DNA from: Guptibacillus hwajinpoensis
GTDB taxonomy: Bacteria; Bacillota; Bacilli; Bacillales; Guptibacillaceae
NCBI RefSeq assembly: GCF_029277305.1
Contig: NZ_CP119526.1
Reading direction: 5' to 3' (one strand)
Length of the DNA: 64,000 nucleotides
Position 1 is the first letter of the stretch; each line of letters starts with the position of its first letter. Positions 1 to 8,416 of this stretch are shown here, piece after piece. The notes beneath the pieces are model-generated. The model was not told the DNA's origin. It did no database searches and worked only from the letters and a program-made list of their open reading frames with translations. The position numbers and the translations under genes are program-made.

Positions 1-1
1 T

Positions 2-1165
2 TCATTCGACATATACTTCGTCTCCTTTTAGCGGTGGAGGATAGATTGACACATCCTCTCCTATCAGCGGCTTCAACCACTCATAGTACAGCTTTCGATT
101 CTGGATGAACTGCTCTGGCATGACACGTTCGCCCGCTTTTACAACATCCTCAAGCTGAACGGGAATCATACGAGCAGTATATCGATGGTGGGAATGACGA
201 GTGATCGAAACCATCACATTGGACAATCCATCACGAATCCATTCTGCACCAACTCTACCTACAGTATAAGCTTCTTCGCGATCGATGTCAGATACAACGG
301 CTGAAAAGCTGCGCTGATTCATTCCGAGAAGCTCTGCTCTCGTCATCACATTGCATTCTTTTTTCAAAAACGCTGCGATTTCATTTGAGATACCACCAAG
401 AACCGGTCTCCCATCGACGATTTCTCGTTGTACCTGTGACCCTTCACTCCAAGTCACGCCTTCACTCACAACAACAGTCGCATGGCCGTAGCGACTAAGG
501 GCATTCGTTACACCTTCTAAAAGGGTCTCCTTCTTTAGCGGGCGTTCTGGAATCGCGATAACGTGCGGGCCTTCTTCATCATACTGTTGAAGTAGCCCTG
601 AGGCAGCAGCTAACCAGCCAGCATTTCTTCCCATCGTCTCGAGCACGCGTACCTTTTCAAAATTCTTCATCGATGCAAGATCACGACTCATATCTCTCGT
701 CGCCTGTGCAACATACCTTGCCGAACTTCCGAATCCAGGTGCATGATCCGTTTCACCGAGATCATTGTCGACCGTTTTCGGAAGTCCTAACACCTGCAAA
801 GGGTATTGTTGCTTTTTTGCTTCTCTATCTATTTTTTTCAGTGCCTCCATCGTGCCGTTCCCGCCAATAAAAACGAGCGCATCTACACCCTCTTTTTTCA
901 GTCGACGAACGCCACTTTCAATGTGGTCATCCGTAAGAGGGAAGCGTCCTGAACCGAGGCACGCACCTGGTACATCGCGATGAAGGGAAATGCTCTTCAA
1001 CATCTCCTTATCGCATTCATAGTAGCTTCCTTTTGCTAATCCTTCATAGCCATTCTTAATAAAAAGCAGGGAGTGATCGCGTTCAACCTCTTTTACAAAC
1101 CCTGCGAGAGTAGCATTGATTACGGCCGTAGGTCCCCCGGCCTGGCCAACGGCAACCTTCTTCAT
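2..1165 (-). CDS. PfkA-family 6-phosphofructokinase, candidate 6-deoxy-6-sulfofructose kinase
   Basis: ATP/PPi-phosphofructokinase fold of about 387 aa. Visible motifs are the N-terminal GGPTAVINA phosphate loop, GGNGT, PKTVDNDL, ETMGRNAGW and GMNQRS. ATP-PFKs normally read GGDGS plus PGTIDND and PPi-PFKs read GGDD plus PKTIDND. This protein has the ATP-type Gly of the first motif and the PPi-type Lys of the second, so the phosphoryl donor cannot be read off. I start at the ATG at 1165, which has AAGGGAGTG upstream; the longer form would begin at a GTG at 1174 lying inside that ribosome site. It is the last gene visible in the leftward operon, 14 bp after the isomerase. Next to a sulfoquinovosidase and an AraA-like isomerase, a role phosphorylating sulfofructose is a plausible inference; ordinary fructose-6-phosphate kinase is the alternative. 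Confidence 0.8.
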   Translation of the reverse strand: MKKVAVGQAGGPTAVINATLAGFVKEVERDHSLLFIKNGYEGLAKGSYYECDKEMLKSISLHRDVPGACLGSGRFPLTDDHIESGVRRLKKEGVDALVFIGGNGTMEALKKIDREAKKQQYPLQVLGLPKTVDNDLGETDHAPGFGSSARYVAQATRDMSRDLASMKNFEKVRVLETMGRNAGWLAAASGLLQQYDEEGPHVIAIPERPLKKETLLEGVTNALSRYGHATVVVSEGVTWSEGSQVQREIVDGRPVLGGISNEIAAFLKKECNVMTRAELLGMNQRSFSAVVSDIDREEAYTVGRVGAEWIRDGLSNVMVSITRHSHHRYTARMIPVQLEDVVKAGERVMPEQFIQNRKLYYEWLKPLIGEDVSIYPPPLKGDEVYVE

Positions 1166-1179
1166 GCACCCCACTCCCT

Positions 1180-2526
1180 TCAGTTCTTTGTATAGACAGT
1201 GGTCTTTAGTCCTAGCTGTTTTCCAAGCTCGACTAACTCGTCAGCCACATCATCATAAACGATCGCATAGTGCGGTTCGAAGCCTTCTTCCATCAATCCG
1301 TACAACGTATCGTTAATTTCTGTTTCTAGCTCTACTTCTACTGACGTTCCGTTGAAACGCTGCGGTGTATCGAGTGCGTTTCCTCTCATTACGAGAAGGC
1401 GGTAACCATCTGGTGTGTACCCAACACGGAACATCGTCACGCGACCTGGCTTTAAACCAAATTCCATCGTAAAGCCAAGCTTACGGTTCGGATGCACCCC
1501 TGGTTTTGCTCCTTGATCAGGGTGTGCTAGTGAATATGCTCCTGCCCCGCAGTGCCAGAACACAACAGAGTTACTTGCTTCATTCACATGTACCATGTCA
1601 CCAAGATACGGTGCGCTTCCTGTTAACTGCTGAAGGATGAACATGGAAACAGAGCCGTGAATATCTGATTCACATGACGACACCACACCATCTTCGGTGA
1701 ACTGAGAAAGTGTCGAACAAGCAGCTGCGCCAAGTTCATTGAAAAAGTCTGGCCAGCAGCGTATCGCAAGTGCCGATACATCTGCTTCATCGATCTTCTC
1801 CTGAACATATGTAGTGAACTGAGCGAAACGTTGAACCGTTTCTTCATTGCGGTTAAGGCCGATTACCTGTTGCTCAGCTCGTTCAATCGCCCCTTCCCAT
1901 TTTTCACGAGGAAGCTTCACACATTCTTCAAACGCTTTGTTGAGATCAAAATTTTTCACCGTTACCCCAAGCTGTTTATGAAGCGCTTCTTCATCTGTTC
2001 CTGAGAAGAAGAAGCCTGGAGGATGCTCTCCGATAACACCGATGCGTAGGCCTTTCAGATCTTCGATTACTTTCTGAACTTTGAGTTGAACCTTCACACG
2101 CTTTTGAACCTGTGCTTCGTCTGCATTTCCAAATACAAAGCTGAACGGGTGTTTCGCACAGCGGAGAACATGGCTTGTGCTGTTTCCACCAGTAAGTGAA
2201 TTCAGTCTTAACCTTCCGCCAACACTCGGTTCTCTAACAGACCAAACGATAACTGGTGCGTCGTCTACCTTTTTAATGAGCGCTTCAACAAATTCCCCAT
2301 CCGCGAATGTGACGCTTTGATAGATGCTTGCGATAATTTCTTCACTGTTAACGGTTTCAAGAAACTTTTCAAGATCCTCCGGAGACGTGATGATTCCCTC
2401 TGGTTCAATAACGTTCTCTGTTACGCTGTGGAGAAATTCAGAGCTTTTCTTTCTCTGAACTTCACCCGCTTCAAGATCAAATGTTTTTCTTCCGATCGGT
2501 ACGTATAAAATGCTCGTTTTTGGCAT
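1180..2526 (-). CDS. FucI/AraA-like sugar isomerase, candidate sulfoquinovose isomerase
   Basis: 448-aa protein resembling the L-fucose/L-arabinose isomerase superfamily. The recognisable core is near residues 285-340: the stretch with SSCESDIHG supplies Glu and Asp, and VVFWHCGAG supplies a His, matching the Glu-Asp-His divalent metal site of FucI-type aldose-ketose isomerases. The family acts on several sugars and the sequence alone does not give the substrate. Sitting between a sulfoquinovosidase and a PfkA-type kinase, it is the natural candidate for converting sulfoquinovose to 6-deoxy-6-sulfofructose, replacing the unrelated YihS of enterobacteria. Start ATG at 2526 has AAAGGTTGTG upstream. 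An inverted repeat lies in the leader between this gene and the GH31 gene. Confidence 0.75.
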   Translation of the reverse strand: MPKTSILYVPIGRKTFDLEAGEVQRKKSSEFLHSVTENVIEPEGIITSPEDLEKFLETVNSEEIIASIYQSVTFADGEFVEALIKKVDDAPVIVWSVREPSVGGRLRLNSLTGGNSTSHVLRCAKHPFSFVFGNADEAQVQKRVKVQLKVQKVIEDLKGLRIGVIGEHPPGFFFSGTDEEALHKQLGVTVKNFDLNKAFEECVKLPREKWEGAIERAEQQVIGLNRNEETVQRFAQFTTYVQEKIDEADVSALAIRCWPDFFNELGAAACSTLSQFTEDGVVSSCESDIHGSVSMFILQQLTGSAPYLGDMVHVNEASNSVVFWHCGAGAYSLAHPDQGAKPGVHPNRKLGFTMEFGLKPGRVTMFRVGYTPDGYRLLVMRGNALDTPQRFNGTSVEVELETEINDTLYGLMEEGFEPHYAIVYDDVADELVELGKQLGLKTTVYTKN

Positions 2527-2575
2527 GATTGGTCACAACCTTTCTTAGCTGTTCGTTACACACACTATATCATAA

Positions 2576-2603
2576 GTAATAACCTTTTTAAATAGGTTAT
2601 TAC
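2576..2603. promoter_or_regulatory. Perfect inverted repeat inside the operon
   Basis: GTAATAACCT (2576-2585) and AGGTTATTAC (2594-2603) form a perfect 10-bp stem with an 8-nt AT loop, in the 93-bp gap between the GH31 and isomerase genes. No T-run follows on the minus strand, so it is not an ordinary terminator. The flank CATAAGTAATAAC is repeated at 7169-7181 beside the operon promoter, which makes an internal operator likely; an mRNA-processing hairpin is the alternative. Confidence 0.5.
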
Positions 2604-2619
2604 CTTTCATTCTTCTTCA

Positions 2620-4665
2620 TCACCATTTCCTTTTGGCAGCTTCTTTAAAAAGCTCCCCATATGAAGAGTTTTTACGATAAAAGACTGGCGTTTCTCCAAG
2701 CGGTGCATCAACTTCAACCGTTCCGCCATTCGTCTCTTTTCCGCTCCAGAAGTGAACCCATTCATCTTCAGGCAAATAGACACTCCACTTGTCCTTTCCT
2801 TCTTCATAAACAGGTGCGACCACAAGATCAGATCCGAGCATGTATTGATACTTGATATCATAAGCTTTCTTGTCGTTTTCATATTCCATAAATAATGGAC
2901 GCTGCATCGGAATTCCTTTCTCAGCATTTTCTTTCGTGAGTGCTTTTAAATAAGGCTTTAACGTCGTGAATACGTTCGTCATCTTCACAAAATGATTCAG
3001 CGTTTCCTCGTCATGATCATACTGACAGCAATCACCCGGGCGATTTCCTTCATGTGAACGCATCACTGGTGTAAAGGCAGCCATATCGACCCAGCGAAGC
3101 AGAAGCTCTTTGTCTCGCTTGTTCCCATGAAGGCTGGTGTAGCCACCGATGTCACTATGATGAACTCCGTTTCCACTCATCCCAGCAGAAAGTGCAGCCG
3201 GAATAACGGATGCGAGACCATCATCAAGACTCCAATCCACACTCTGATCTCCTGCCCAAAGCAGTGGACAATATCCTTGCGTTCCGGAATAACCCGCACG
3301 CATGAAGTAAACGATATCGCCCCAGCGACCGGCTTTCTTTACAGCGTCATGATTGACCTTCGCCCACATCACTGGCCATGCATTATGCATCATTGTTGCG
3401 GACTCTCCGCTATGAAGCTTAAGGTCTGTCGGGAGATACTCACCAAAGTCAGCCATCCAGCCGTCCATACCAAAATCAATCATATTTTCTTTGATTACGT
3501 TCTGATACCATTCACACGCATCTTCATTCGTAAAATCTACCACGCCACAATCGAACTCACCGAAGTCTACAACATAATCGCTTCCATCGAGTGATGTCGC
3601 AAGGTATCCTTTTTCATATGCTTCTTTATAAAGGTGTCCTTCAACTGCAACATACGGATTAATGTAGCCGAGAAATTTGATTCCTTGCTGCTTCCACTCT
3701 TTGATTTTCTGGTCTAGTTCAGGATACATCTCAGGGTTCCATTTCCAATTCCACATAAGGCGCTTACCGAACGAAGTTTCACGTTTCCCTTGCCAGTCCT
3801 GGCACCACAGCGCCCCGATCTTCATCCCTTTCTCTAGCGCGCGATCAATTTTTTCCTGAACGATCTCCGTTCCACCCTGCATACCAAGCCAGATACCATC
3901 GAACGTCCAGTCTGGAAGCTCAGGCTGTCTTCCCAGACGAGCGGTTAGCTTCTCTACTAAACTTTTATACGACTCACCCGTTTCAAAAAGAATCGACGCT
4001 GGTGCTTCCCAAATGTGTAGCTCGTGGAAATCACCTCGCTGAAAATCGAAATCTGCAAACGCTGTTGTCTCAACATGACAGAAGTATTTATTCGTAGATA
4101 CGTAGGTTGGCTGAGGATAGTTCGTATTATAGTAATCTCCTCCAGCCTGATCTTTCACGTCAGCCTGCCAAGTCGTGTACGTTGATTTGTTTCTTCCAAC
4201 CCCAGGCTCTGAGGTCCACAGTGGAAAGTTCTTTCCTCGCAGGTTAAAGTAGGAAAGCTGTTCACCACAGCCATAGATTTTCTCGCTCTCGTCTGCAGCG
4301 ACCCGGACCCAGAAACGATTAAATAGAGGATCGACTAGCTCAAACGAAACGCGTAGACCTTCTCCATCTTTTTTCAGTACCATCGTAAGGAGTTCGTGAT
4401 CGTGGGAGAAGTGACGGAATGCGATCCGGCACGTTTCTCCCTCATGTCTTACTGTTGCATAACGAAGTGCAACTCTCTCAACCACGTAATCTTTTATTTT
4501 GAAATTTCCTCTGTACATATCGATCGTCTCTTCACCACTGCCAACAAATATGAATGGTTTTGCTGGAGAATGCTTGAACAATAAACGACCATCGAGTTGA
4601 ACGTTGAACTCTTCTCCCTGTTGATTCACTTCAAATACATTTTGAACTTCTTGTGTTCTCAACAT
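2620..4665 (-). CDS. yihQ: Sulfoquinovosidase (GH31, YihQ-like)
   Basis: 681-aa glycoside hydrolase family 31, essentially the length of E. coli YihQ (678 aa), similar along its whole length. It releases sulfoquinovose from sulfoquinovosyl glycerol or the plant sulfolipid. Predicted nucleophile Asp407 in WMADFGEYLP and acid/base Asp474 in WAGDQSVDW. The residues that recognise the sulfonate in YihQ (Arg301, Trp304 and Tyr508 from memory) are present as Arg302 and Trp305 in FGKRLMW and Tyr510 in HHSDIGGY; ordinary alpha-glucosidases lack this set. No signal peptide is seen, so it acts in the cytosol on an imported glycoside. Start ATG 4665 is preceded by TAGGAGGCG. It lies 24 bp after the transporter gene in one operon. 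Confidence 0.92.
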   Translation of the reverse strand: MLRTQEVQNVFEVNQQGEEFNVQLDGRLLFKHSPAKPFIFVGSGEETIDMYRGNFKIKDYVVERVALRYATVRHEGETCRIAFRHFSHDHELLTMVLKKDGEGLRVSFELVDPLFNRFWVRVAADESEKIYGCGEQLSYFNLRGKNFPLWTSEPGVGRNKSTYTTWQADVKDQAGGDYYNTNYPQPTYVSTNKYFCHVETTAFADFDFQRGDFHELHIWEAPASILFETGESYKSLVEKLTARLGRQPELPDWTFDGIWLGMQGGTEIVQEKIDRALEKGMKIGALWCQDWQGKRETSFGKRLMWNWKWNPEMYPELDQKIKEWKQQGIKFLGYINPYVAVEGHLYKEAYEKGYLATSLDGSDYVVDFGEFDCGVVDFTNEDACEWYQNVIKENMIDFGMDGWMADFGEYLPTDLKLHSGESATMMHNAWPVMWAKVNHDAVKKAGRWGDIVYFMRAGYSGTQGYCPLLWAGDQSVDWSLDDGLASVIPAALSAGMSGNGVHHSDIGGYTSLHGNKRDKELLLRWVDMAAFTPVMRSHEGNRPGDCCQYDHDEETLNHFVKMTNVFTTLKPYLKALTKENAEKGIPMQRPLFMEYENDKKAYDIKYQYMLGSDLVVAPVYEEGKDKWSVYLPEDEWVHFWSGKETNGGTVEVDAPLGETPVFYRKNSSYGELFKEAAKRKW

Positions 4666-4689
4666 AAACGCCTCCTACAACCTAATTAA

Positions 4690-6471
4690 TTATGCACTTC
4701 TAAACTTTTTATCTACTTCAACGGCTTCTTCGTGCTTACGCGTTACATAGCCTGTATATTTTTTGTTCCAAGATTTGAGAGCAAGTACGTAGCACAATGT
4801 TCCTACGATCGTTGTTCCAATAATAGATGGCCAGAACCAACCTGATACGATCCCATCAGCATACGCAACACCGATTGGTGAGAACAGGATATAAACCATC
4901 ACGACAAGACTGATAAGAACAACCGCAACGGGCATGGTGTATTTCCATGGCACCATGTCGACCTTCGGATTCGCACGGAACTGATACGCTTCTTTAAGCG
5001 GACGAATGCGACCAACAACCATCATGATTGCTACCTCGATTAGGAAGAGAATCGCTGAGATGTGAATGAAGTTCATAGTAATTTCGATACCGAACAGCTG
5101 CGTTAAGCCCCACACGAGCATGTAATATGTGATGACGTGGAATATGATTGCAATCTTAGCACCTAGCGCTGGAATGCGTTTTGACATGATACCTACAAGT
5201 ACGATCGCAATGATCGGAATGTTAAAGAATCCAGTAAAGCGTCGGATGAGGTCCCATAGACCATCTGGCGCGTTCATCAACATCGGTGCGATGAAGAACG
5301 ACACGAGCGCGAGAACGCTTCCAAAATATTTACTTACATTGATAAGCTGACGATCAGTCGCGTCTTTGTTAATGCCAGCTTTGTACACATCAAGTGCAAA
5401 CATTGTTGCTGCACTATTTAATAGTGAATTAAAACTTGAGAATACCGCACCAAGAAGAACAGCTAAGAATAAACCCGACATAAAGGTTGGTAGCAAGTTC
5501 GATACGACAGTTGGATACGCAAGATCGACAGGGTCCATCGAACTTCCATATAGATGAAATGCAATGACACCAGGAATCATCATCATGAACGGAACGGTTA
5601 GCTTATAGAAACCTGAAAGGAGTACACCTTTTTGTCCTTCAGCAAGGTTCTTCGCACCAAGTGTACGTTGAATTACGTACTGATTTGTGCCCCAGTAGAA
5701 CATGTTCATAAAAATCATACCGGTAAAGATCGCTGAGAACGGAACGGAGTCGGTACTCGATCCGATTGAGTTTAACTTCTCAGGATTTTCAGTTGCAATC
5801 GTCTTCATTCCTTGTAGAAAATCTCCATCACCTAGAGCGAAGAACCCTAACACAGGAACAATTAAACCTATGAAAAGAAGGCCGATTCCATTTAGCGTAT
5901 CCGAAACCGCAACCGCTTTCAATCCACCAAAGATTGCGTAGATAGCACCGATAATTCCAATCACCCAAATAACGACCCAAACAGATGATTCGAATGAGAT
6001 TCCAAACAGGCCAGGAACATCAAACAATCTCAAGATCGCAAGTGCACCAGAGTATAAAACAGAAGGGATCGTGACGAACACGTATCCTAGCATAAATAGA
6101 ATTACTGTGTATCTACGAACGCTTTCATCATATCGTTTACTTAGAAATTCAGGAAGCGTAGAGAAGGCACCGCCTAAATAACGCGGAAGTAAAATCAGAG
6201 CCATAATTACAATTGCAAAAGCTGCCGTAACTTCCCATGCCATATTGGATAAATTGGTTCGATAAGCTTGTCCATTTAATCCGATGAGCTGTTCAGCTGA
6301 TAAGTTTGTAAGTAGGAGAGAACCAGCGATGAACCCCCCTGTTAACCCACGACCTGCCAGAAAATACCCATCCGAATCATCAACTGAATTTCTTGTTTTT
6401 AAATAAGAGACCCAGGCGACGAGTGCCATGAAAAAAACGCATGAGACTAGTGTAAAAGTGATGCTAGACAT
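4690..6471 (-). CDS. Sodium:solute symporter (SSS family), putative sulfoquinovose/glycoside importer
   Basis: 593-aa polytopic membrane protein of the SSS/SGLT-like family, with about 13-14 hydrophobic segments. The family landmarks are an early segment with SYLKTRNSVDDSDGYFLAGR and the following GGFIAGSLLLTNLSAEQLIG. It is a sodium-driven importer. Sulfoquinovose clusters of other bacteria use a range of importers; here the SSS gene is the only transporter in the operon, so import of sulfoquinovose or its glycoside is inferred from position. Its ATG at 6471 has AGGAGGAAATTGA upstream and overlaps the last 8 bp of the DUF4867 gene, which suggests translational coupling. Confidence 0.85.
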   Translation of the reverse strand: MSSITFTLVSCVFFMALVAWVSYLKTRNSVDDSDGYFLAGRGLTGGFIAGSLLLTNLSAEQLIGLNGQAYRTNLSNMAWEVTAAFAIVIMALILLPRYLGGAFSTLPEFLSKRYDESVRRYTVILFMLGYVFVTIPSVLYSGALAILRLFDVPGLFGISFESSVWVVIWVIGIIGAIYAIFGGLKAVAVSDTLNGIGLLFIGLIVPVLGFFALGDGDFLQGMKTIATENPEKLNSIGSSTDSVPFSAIFTGMIFMNMFYWGTNQYVIQRTLGAKNLAEGQKGVLLSGFYKLTVPFMMMIPGVIAFHLYGSSMDPVDLAYPTVVSNLLPTFMSGLFLAVLLGAVFSSFNSLLNSAATMFALDVYKAGINKDATDRQLINVSKYFGSVLALVSFFIAPMLMNAPDGLWDLIRRFTGFFNIPIIAIVLVGIMSKRIPALGAKIAIIFHVITYYMLVWGLTQLFGIEITMNFIHISAILFLIEVAIMMVVGRIRPLKEAYQFRANPKVDMVPWKYTMPVAVVLISLVVMVYILFSPIGVAYADGIVSGWFWPSIIGTTIVGTLCYVLALKSWNKKYTGYVTRKHEEAVEVDKKFRSA

Positions 6472-7153
6472 TCAATTTCCTCCTTTGTTCTTTACTCGGG
6501 TATGCAAGAGTTAGGTTTTCACCGATAATGCCGTCATGTGCTCCCTGATTCATGAACCGCTCATGTTCTCGATGGGCAAGTAGCCACTTATTCCTCATGA
6601 AGAGAAGTGGGTCGAATGCTTTTTCTTCTTCTTGTAGAGGCATGTTTGTTCCCTTTGGCAGAATCACCGCACATTTAAAACCATCTTCCCTCACTTTGCA
6701 AGGCGCAAGATGAAGTGTGGTTTGATACATTTCAATCGCAGTTCCTGATGGAACAAAGAATGCCTTGATCTTCCTCACATCGTAGCTATTGTCGACAATA
6801 TCATTTGTATGACCAAGTAATAACACGAAATCGGTTACGGCTACGTTTATTTCACTTCCTTTGTGAAACTCAAGACCGCCGAGCGAAGAATTTTTTCCAT
6901 TACAGTAACCTATTTGAACAGGCATCCCACCATAATAGCGTTTTTCAACGAATCTTTTGAGAGCTTCATCTTCTAGCTCTTTAAAAGAAGGAACGTATTG
7001 GTTACCTTCTTCAGGGATAACTGTCATATCCATTCGTTTGGCCATTTCATCATAAGGAAAATCATAAAGAACTCCACCATAAGGTAAGAATGAATGATTA
7101 TGTACGCTTTCTAACTCGAGATGCTGATTCAATTCTTTTAACACATCAATCAT
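6464..7153 (-). CDS. DUF4867 family protein, first gene of the sulfoquinovose operon
   Basis: 229-aa soluble protein, no signal peptide. The typical DUF4867 core is visible: LLLGHTNDIVDNSYD, FFVPSGTAIEMYQTTLHLAPC and VILPKGTNMP. The Gly/His-rich beta pattern resembles a cupin-like fold. Function is unknown. I recall DUF4867 genes next to Gram-positive sulfoglycolysis genes, but cannot check this here. As the first, promoter-proximal gene it should be highly made. A sugar mutarotase, isomerase or lactonase role is conceivable, without direct evidence. The start is the ATG at 7153 with GGAGGGATTAAT upstream; the longer frame reaches 7171 but has no better ribosome site. Confidence 0.78.
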   Translation of the reverse strand: MIDVLKELNQHLELESVHNHSFLPYGGVLYDFPYDEMAKRMDMTVIPEEGNQYVPSFKELEDEALKRFVEKRYYGGMPVQIGYCNGKNSSLGGLEFHKGSEINVAVTDFVLLLGHTNDIVDNSYDVRKIKAFFVPSGTAIEMYQTTLHLAPCKVREDGFKCAVILPKGTNMPLQEEEKAFDPLLFMRNKWLLAHREHERFMNQGAHDGIIGENLTLAYPSKEQRRKLNV

Positions 7154-7168
7154 ATTAATCCCTCCACC

Positions 7169-7190
7169 CATAAGTAATAACGTTTACGAA
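7169..7190. promoter_or_regulatory. LacI/CRE-like operator of the sulfoquinovose operon
   Basis: GTAATAACGTTTACG sits just downstream of the promoter's predicted start point. AACGTT is a symmetric centre typical of LacI-family operators; against the CcpA consensus TGWAANCGNTNWCA the 14-mer at 7176-7189 has three mismatches. CATAAGTAATAAC here is shared with the inverted repeat at 2571-2583, which suggests one regulator acts at both. No regulator gene lies in the visible part of the operon. Confidence 0.45.
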
Positions 7191-7211
7191 AACATCATAA
7201 CCTTTTAACAC

Positions 7212-7241
7212 ATTATATTGTAACCGCATACATAATTGCAA
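7212..7241 (-). promoter_or_regulatory. SigmaA promoter of the sulfoquinovose operon
   Basis: On the minus strand, -35 TTGCAA (7241-7236) and -10 TATAAT (7217-7212) are separated by 18 bp. The predicted start point is near 7205, about 50 bp upstream of the first gene. Confidence 0.7.
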
Positions 7242-7333
7242 CAGTTTTTAGAAAATTATATCAAATGAATTAGGTGAACCATGTACCATATAATAATGGG
7301 AAAGCTTGACGTGCATTGTAGTTAAGGTTTAGA

Positions 7334-7377
7334 ACAAACATAAGACACTACCTTTTTGGGAGTGTCTTTTGTTTGTT
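7334..7377. terminator. Stem-loop with T-rich tails, terminator-like
   Basis: AACAAAC and AGACACT pair with AGTGTCT and GTTTGTT around an 11-nt loop. On the plus strand it is followed by TTTTGTTTGTTTTA. It lies between the convergently spaced degV and the sulfoquinovose operon promoter and could end degV transcripts on the minus strand. Confidence 0.5.
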
Positions 7378-7393
7378 TTATGGGCAAATCATC

Positions 7394-7414
7394 GGGACGG
7401 TTCTCGCAATTCAT
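7394..7414 (+). repeat. GGGACGGTTCTC-type short repeat
   Basis: GGGACGGTTCTCGCAATTCAT. First of several related copies between 7.4 and 15.1 kb (others near 8651, 10817, 14628, 14945 and 15019). I associate this motif with remnants of IS200-like/REP-associated transposon ends in bacilli, from memory only; no transposase gene is present here. Confidence 0.5.
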
Positions 7415-7564
7415 AGTCCAATCATTTGTACAGAATTTCAATCTCATAAATGCTCTAAGCATCCTTGTTTTTCTATTTAATATAGAATGAGGAGAACCCC
7501 CCACTGATTCCGGTGGGAAACTCTAAATGAATGTATTCTTCACTCAATCATAGTCTAGCCCGTA

Positions 7565-8416
7565 CTATTCCTCTAACCCCGCAATCCCAAAGCCCCCGGC
7601 TCCAGAATGAGTCGAAATCATACCTCCCGCTTGGATCCATTTTATATTTTGGAATCCGTTTTCTTTGGCAACTTCATCCATCCGCTGCTTGATCGTTTCA
7701 TCGAGTCCAATAGAGTAGATAAAATAAAGCTGCTCTCGATCGATGTTGAATTCATTTAAGTAATCACTCAAGAGTTTTTCACTAGCTCCACTCATTTTCC
7801 CGCGGTACTTCTTTGTAGACATAAGCTTTCCATCCTTCAACTCGATGCATGGCTTAATTTTCAATAGAGCTCCAATTAGAGAAGCCATATTGCTTACCCG
7901 TCCTCCTGCTTTAAGAAACTCCAGGCTGCCTGGGATGAAAGCCAGTCTTGATTTAGGAACGATTGCCTCTATTTTTTCGACTAGGGTTTCCGGTTCGATA
8001 TCAGGTTCTTTTTCTAGAGATTTAGCCGCATACAATACAATCGCAGCTAATCCACCAGTCACGTTTAGTGCATCAATAAGAAAAACGTCTTCAAATTCTT
8101 TCGCAGCAATGACAGCATTCTGAAAAGAAGAAGACGCTTTTGAGGTATAACCAATATGTATGATGATGCAGTCTGGGAAATTCTCTCTTATAGTTGCGAA
8201 AAACTCTTGATACTCATGAGCATTTGTAGAGGTGGTAGAAGGTATTTTCTTCGTACGTCCGTAATAGTCATAAATATCCTGGACCGGCAATGAACCGTCT
8301 AAATAATCTTTTCCGTCCATAATAATATGCATAGGAACGACTTGAACATCGTACTTTTCAGCTAAATCACCCGGTAAGTCTGCTCCGCTTTCAGTCGATA
8401 AGATGATTCTACGCAT
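7565..8416 (-). CDS. DegV family fatty-acid-binding protein
   Basis: 283 aa, the normal DegV length. Members bind a fatty acid in the cleft between two alpha/beta domains and in Firmicutes act as FakB-type subunits that present exogenous fatty acids to the kinase FakA. Visible hallmarks: N-terminal ILSTESGADLPGDLAEKY, the IPSTTSTNAHEYQEFF loop, HIGYTSKASSSFQNA, and RLAFIPGSLEFLKAGGRVS. Start ATG 8416 follows AAGGGGGAAATAGA. It stands alone between the operon to the left and the accessory patch to the right. The fatty acid bound cannot be told from sequence. Confidence 0.9.
   Translation of the reverse strand: MRRIILSTESGADLPGDLAEKYDVQVVPMHIIMDGKDYLDGSLPVQDIYDYYGRTKKIPSTTSTNAHEYQEFFATIRENFPDCIIIHIGYTSKASSSFQNAVIAAKEFEDVFLIDALNVTGGLAAIVLYAAKSLEKEPDIEPETLVEKIEAIVPKSRLAFIPGSLEFLKAGGRVSNMASLIGALLKIKPCIELKDGKLMSTKKYRGKMSGASEKLLSDYLNEFNIDREQLYFIYSIGLDETIKQRMDEVAKENGFQNIKWIQAGGMISTHSGAGGFGIAGLEE

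Noticed and set aside
3127..3594. 155-aa plus-strand frame inside the GH31 gene
   Set aside because: Antisense shadow of a strongly conserved coding region.
7322..7504. 60-aa minus-strand frame
   Set aside because: Overlaps the stem-loop at 7334 and the GGGACGG repeat and has no ribosome site or recognisable features.
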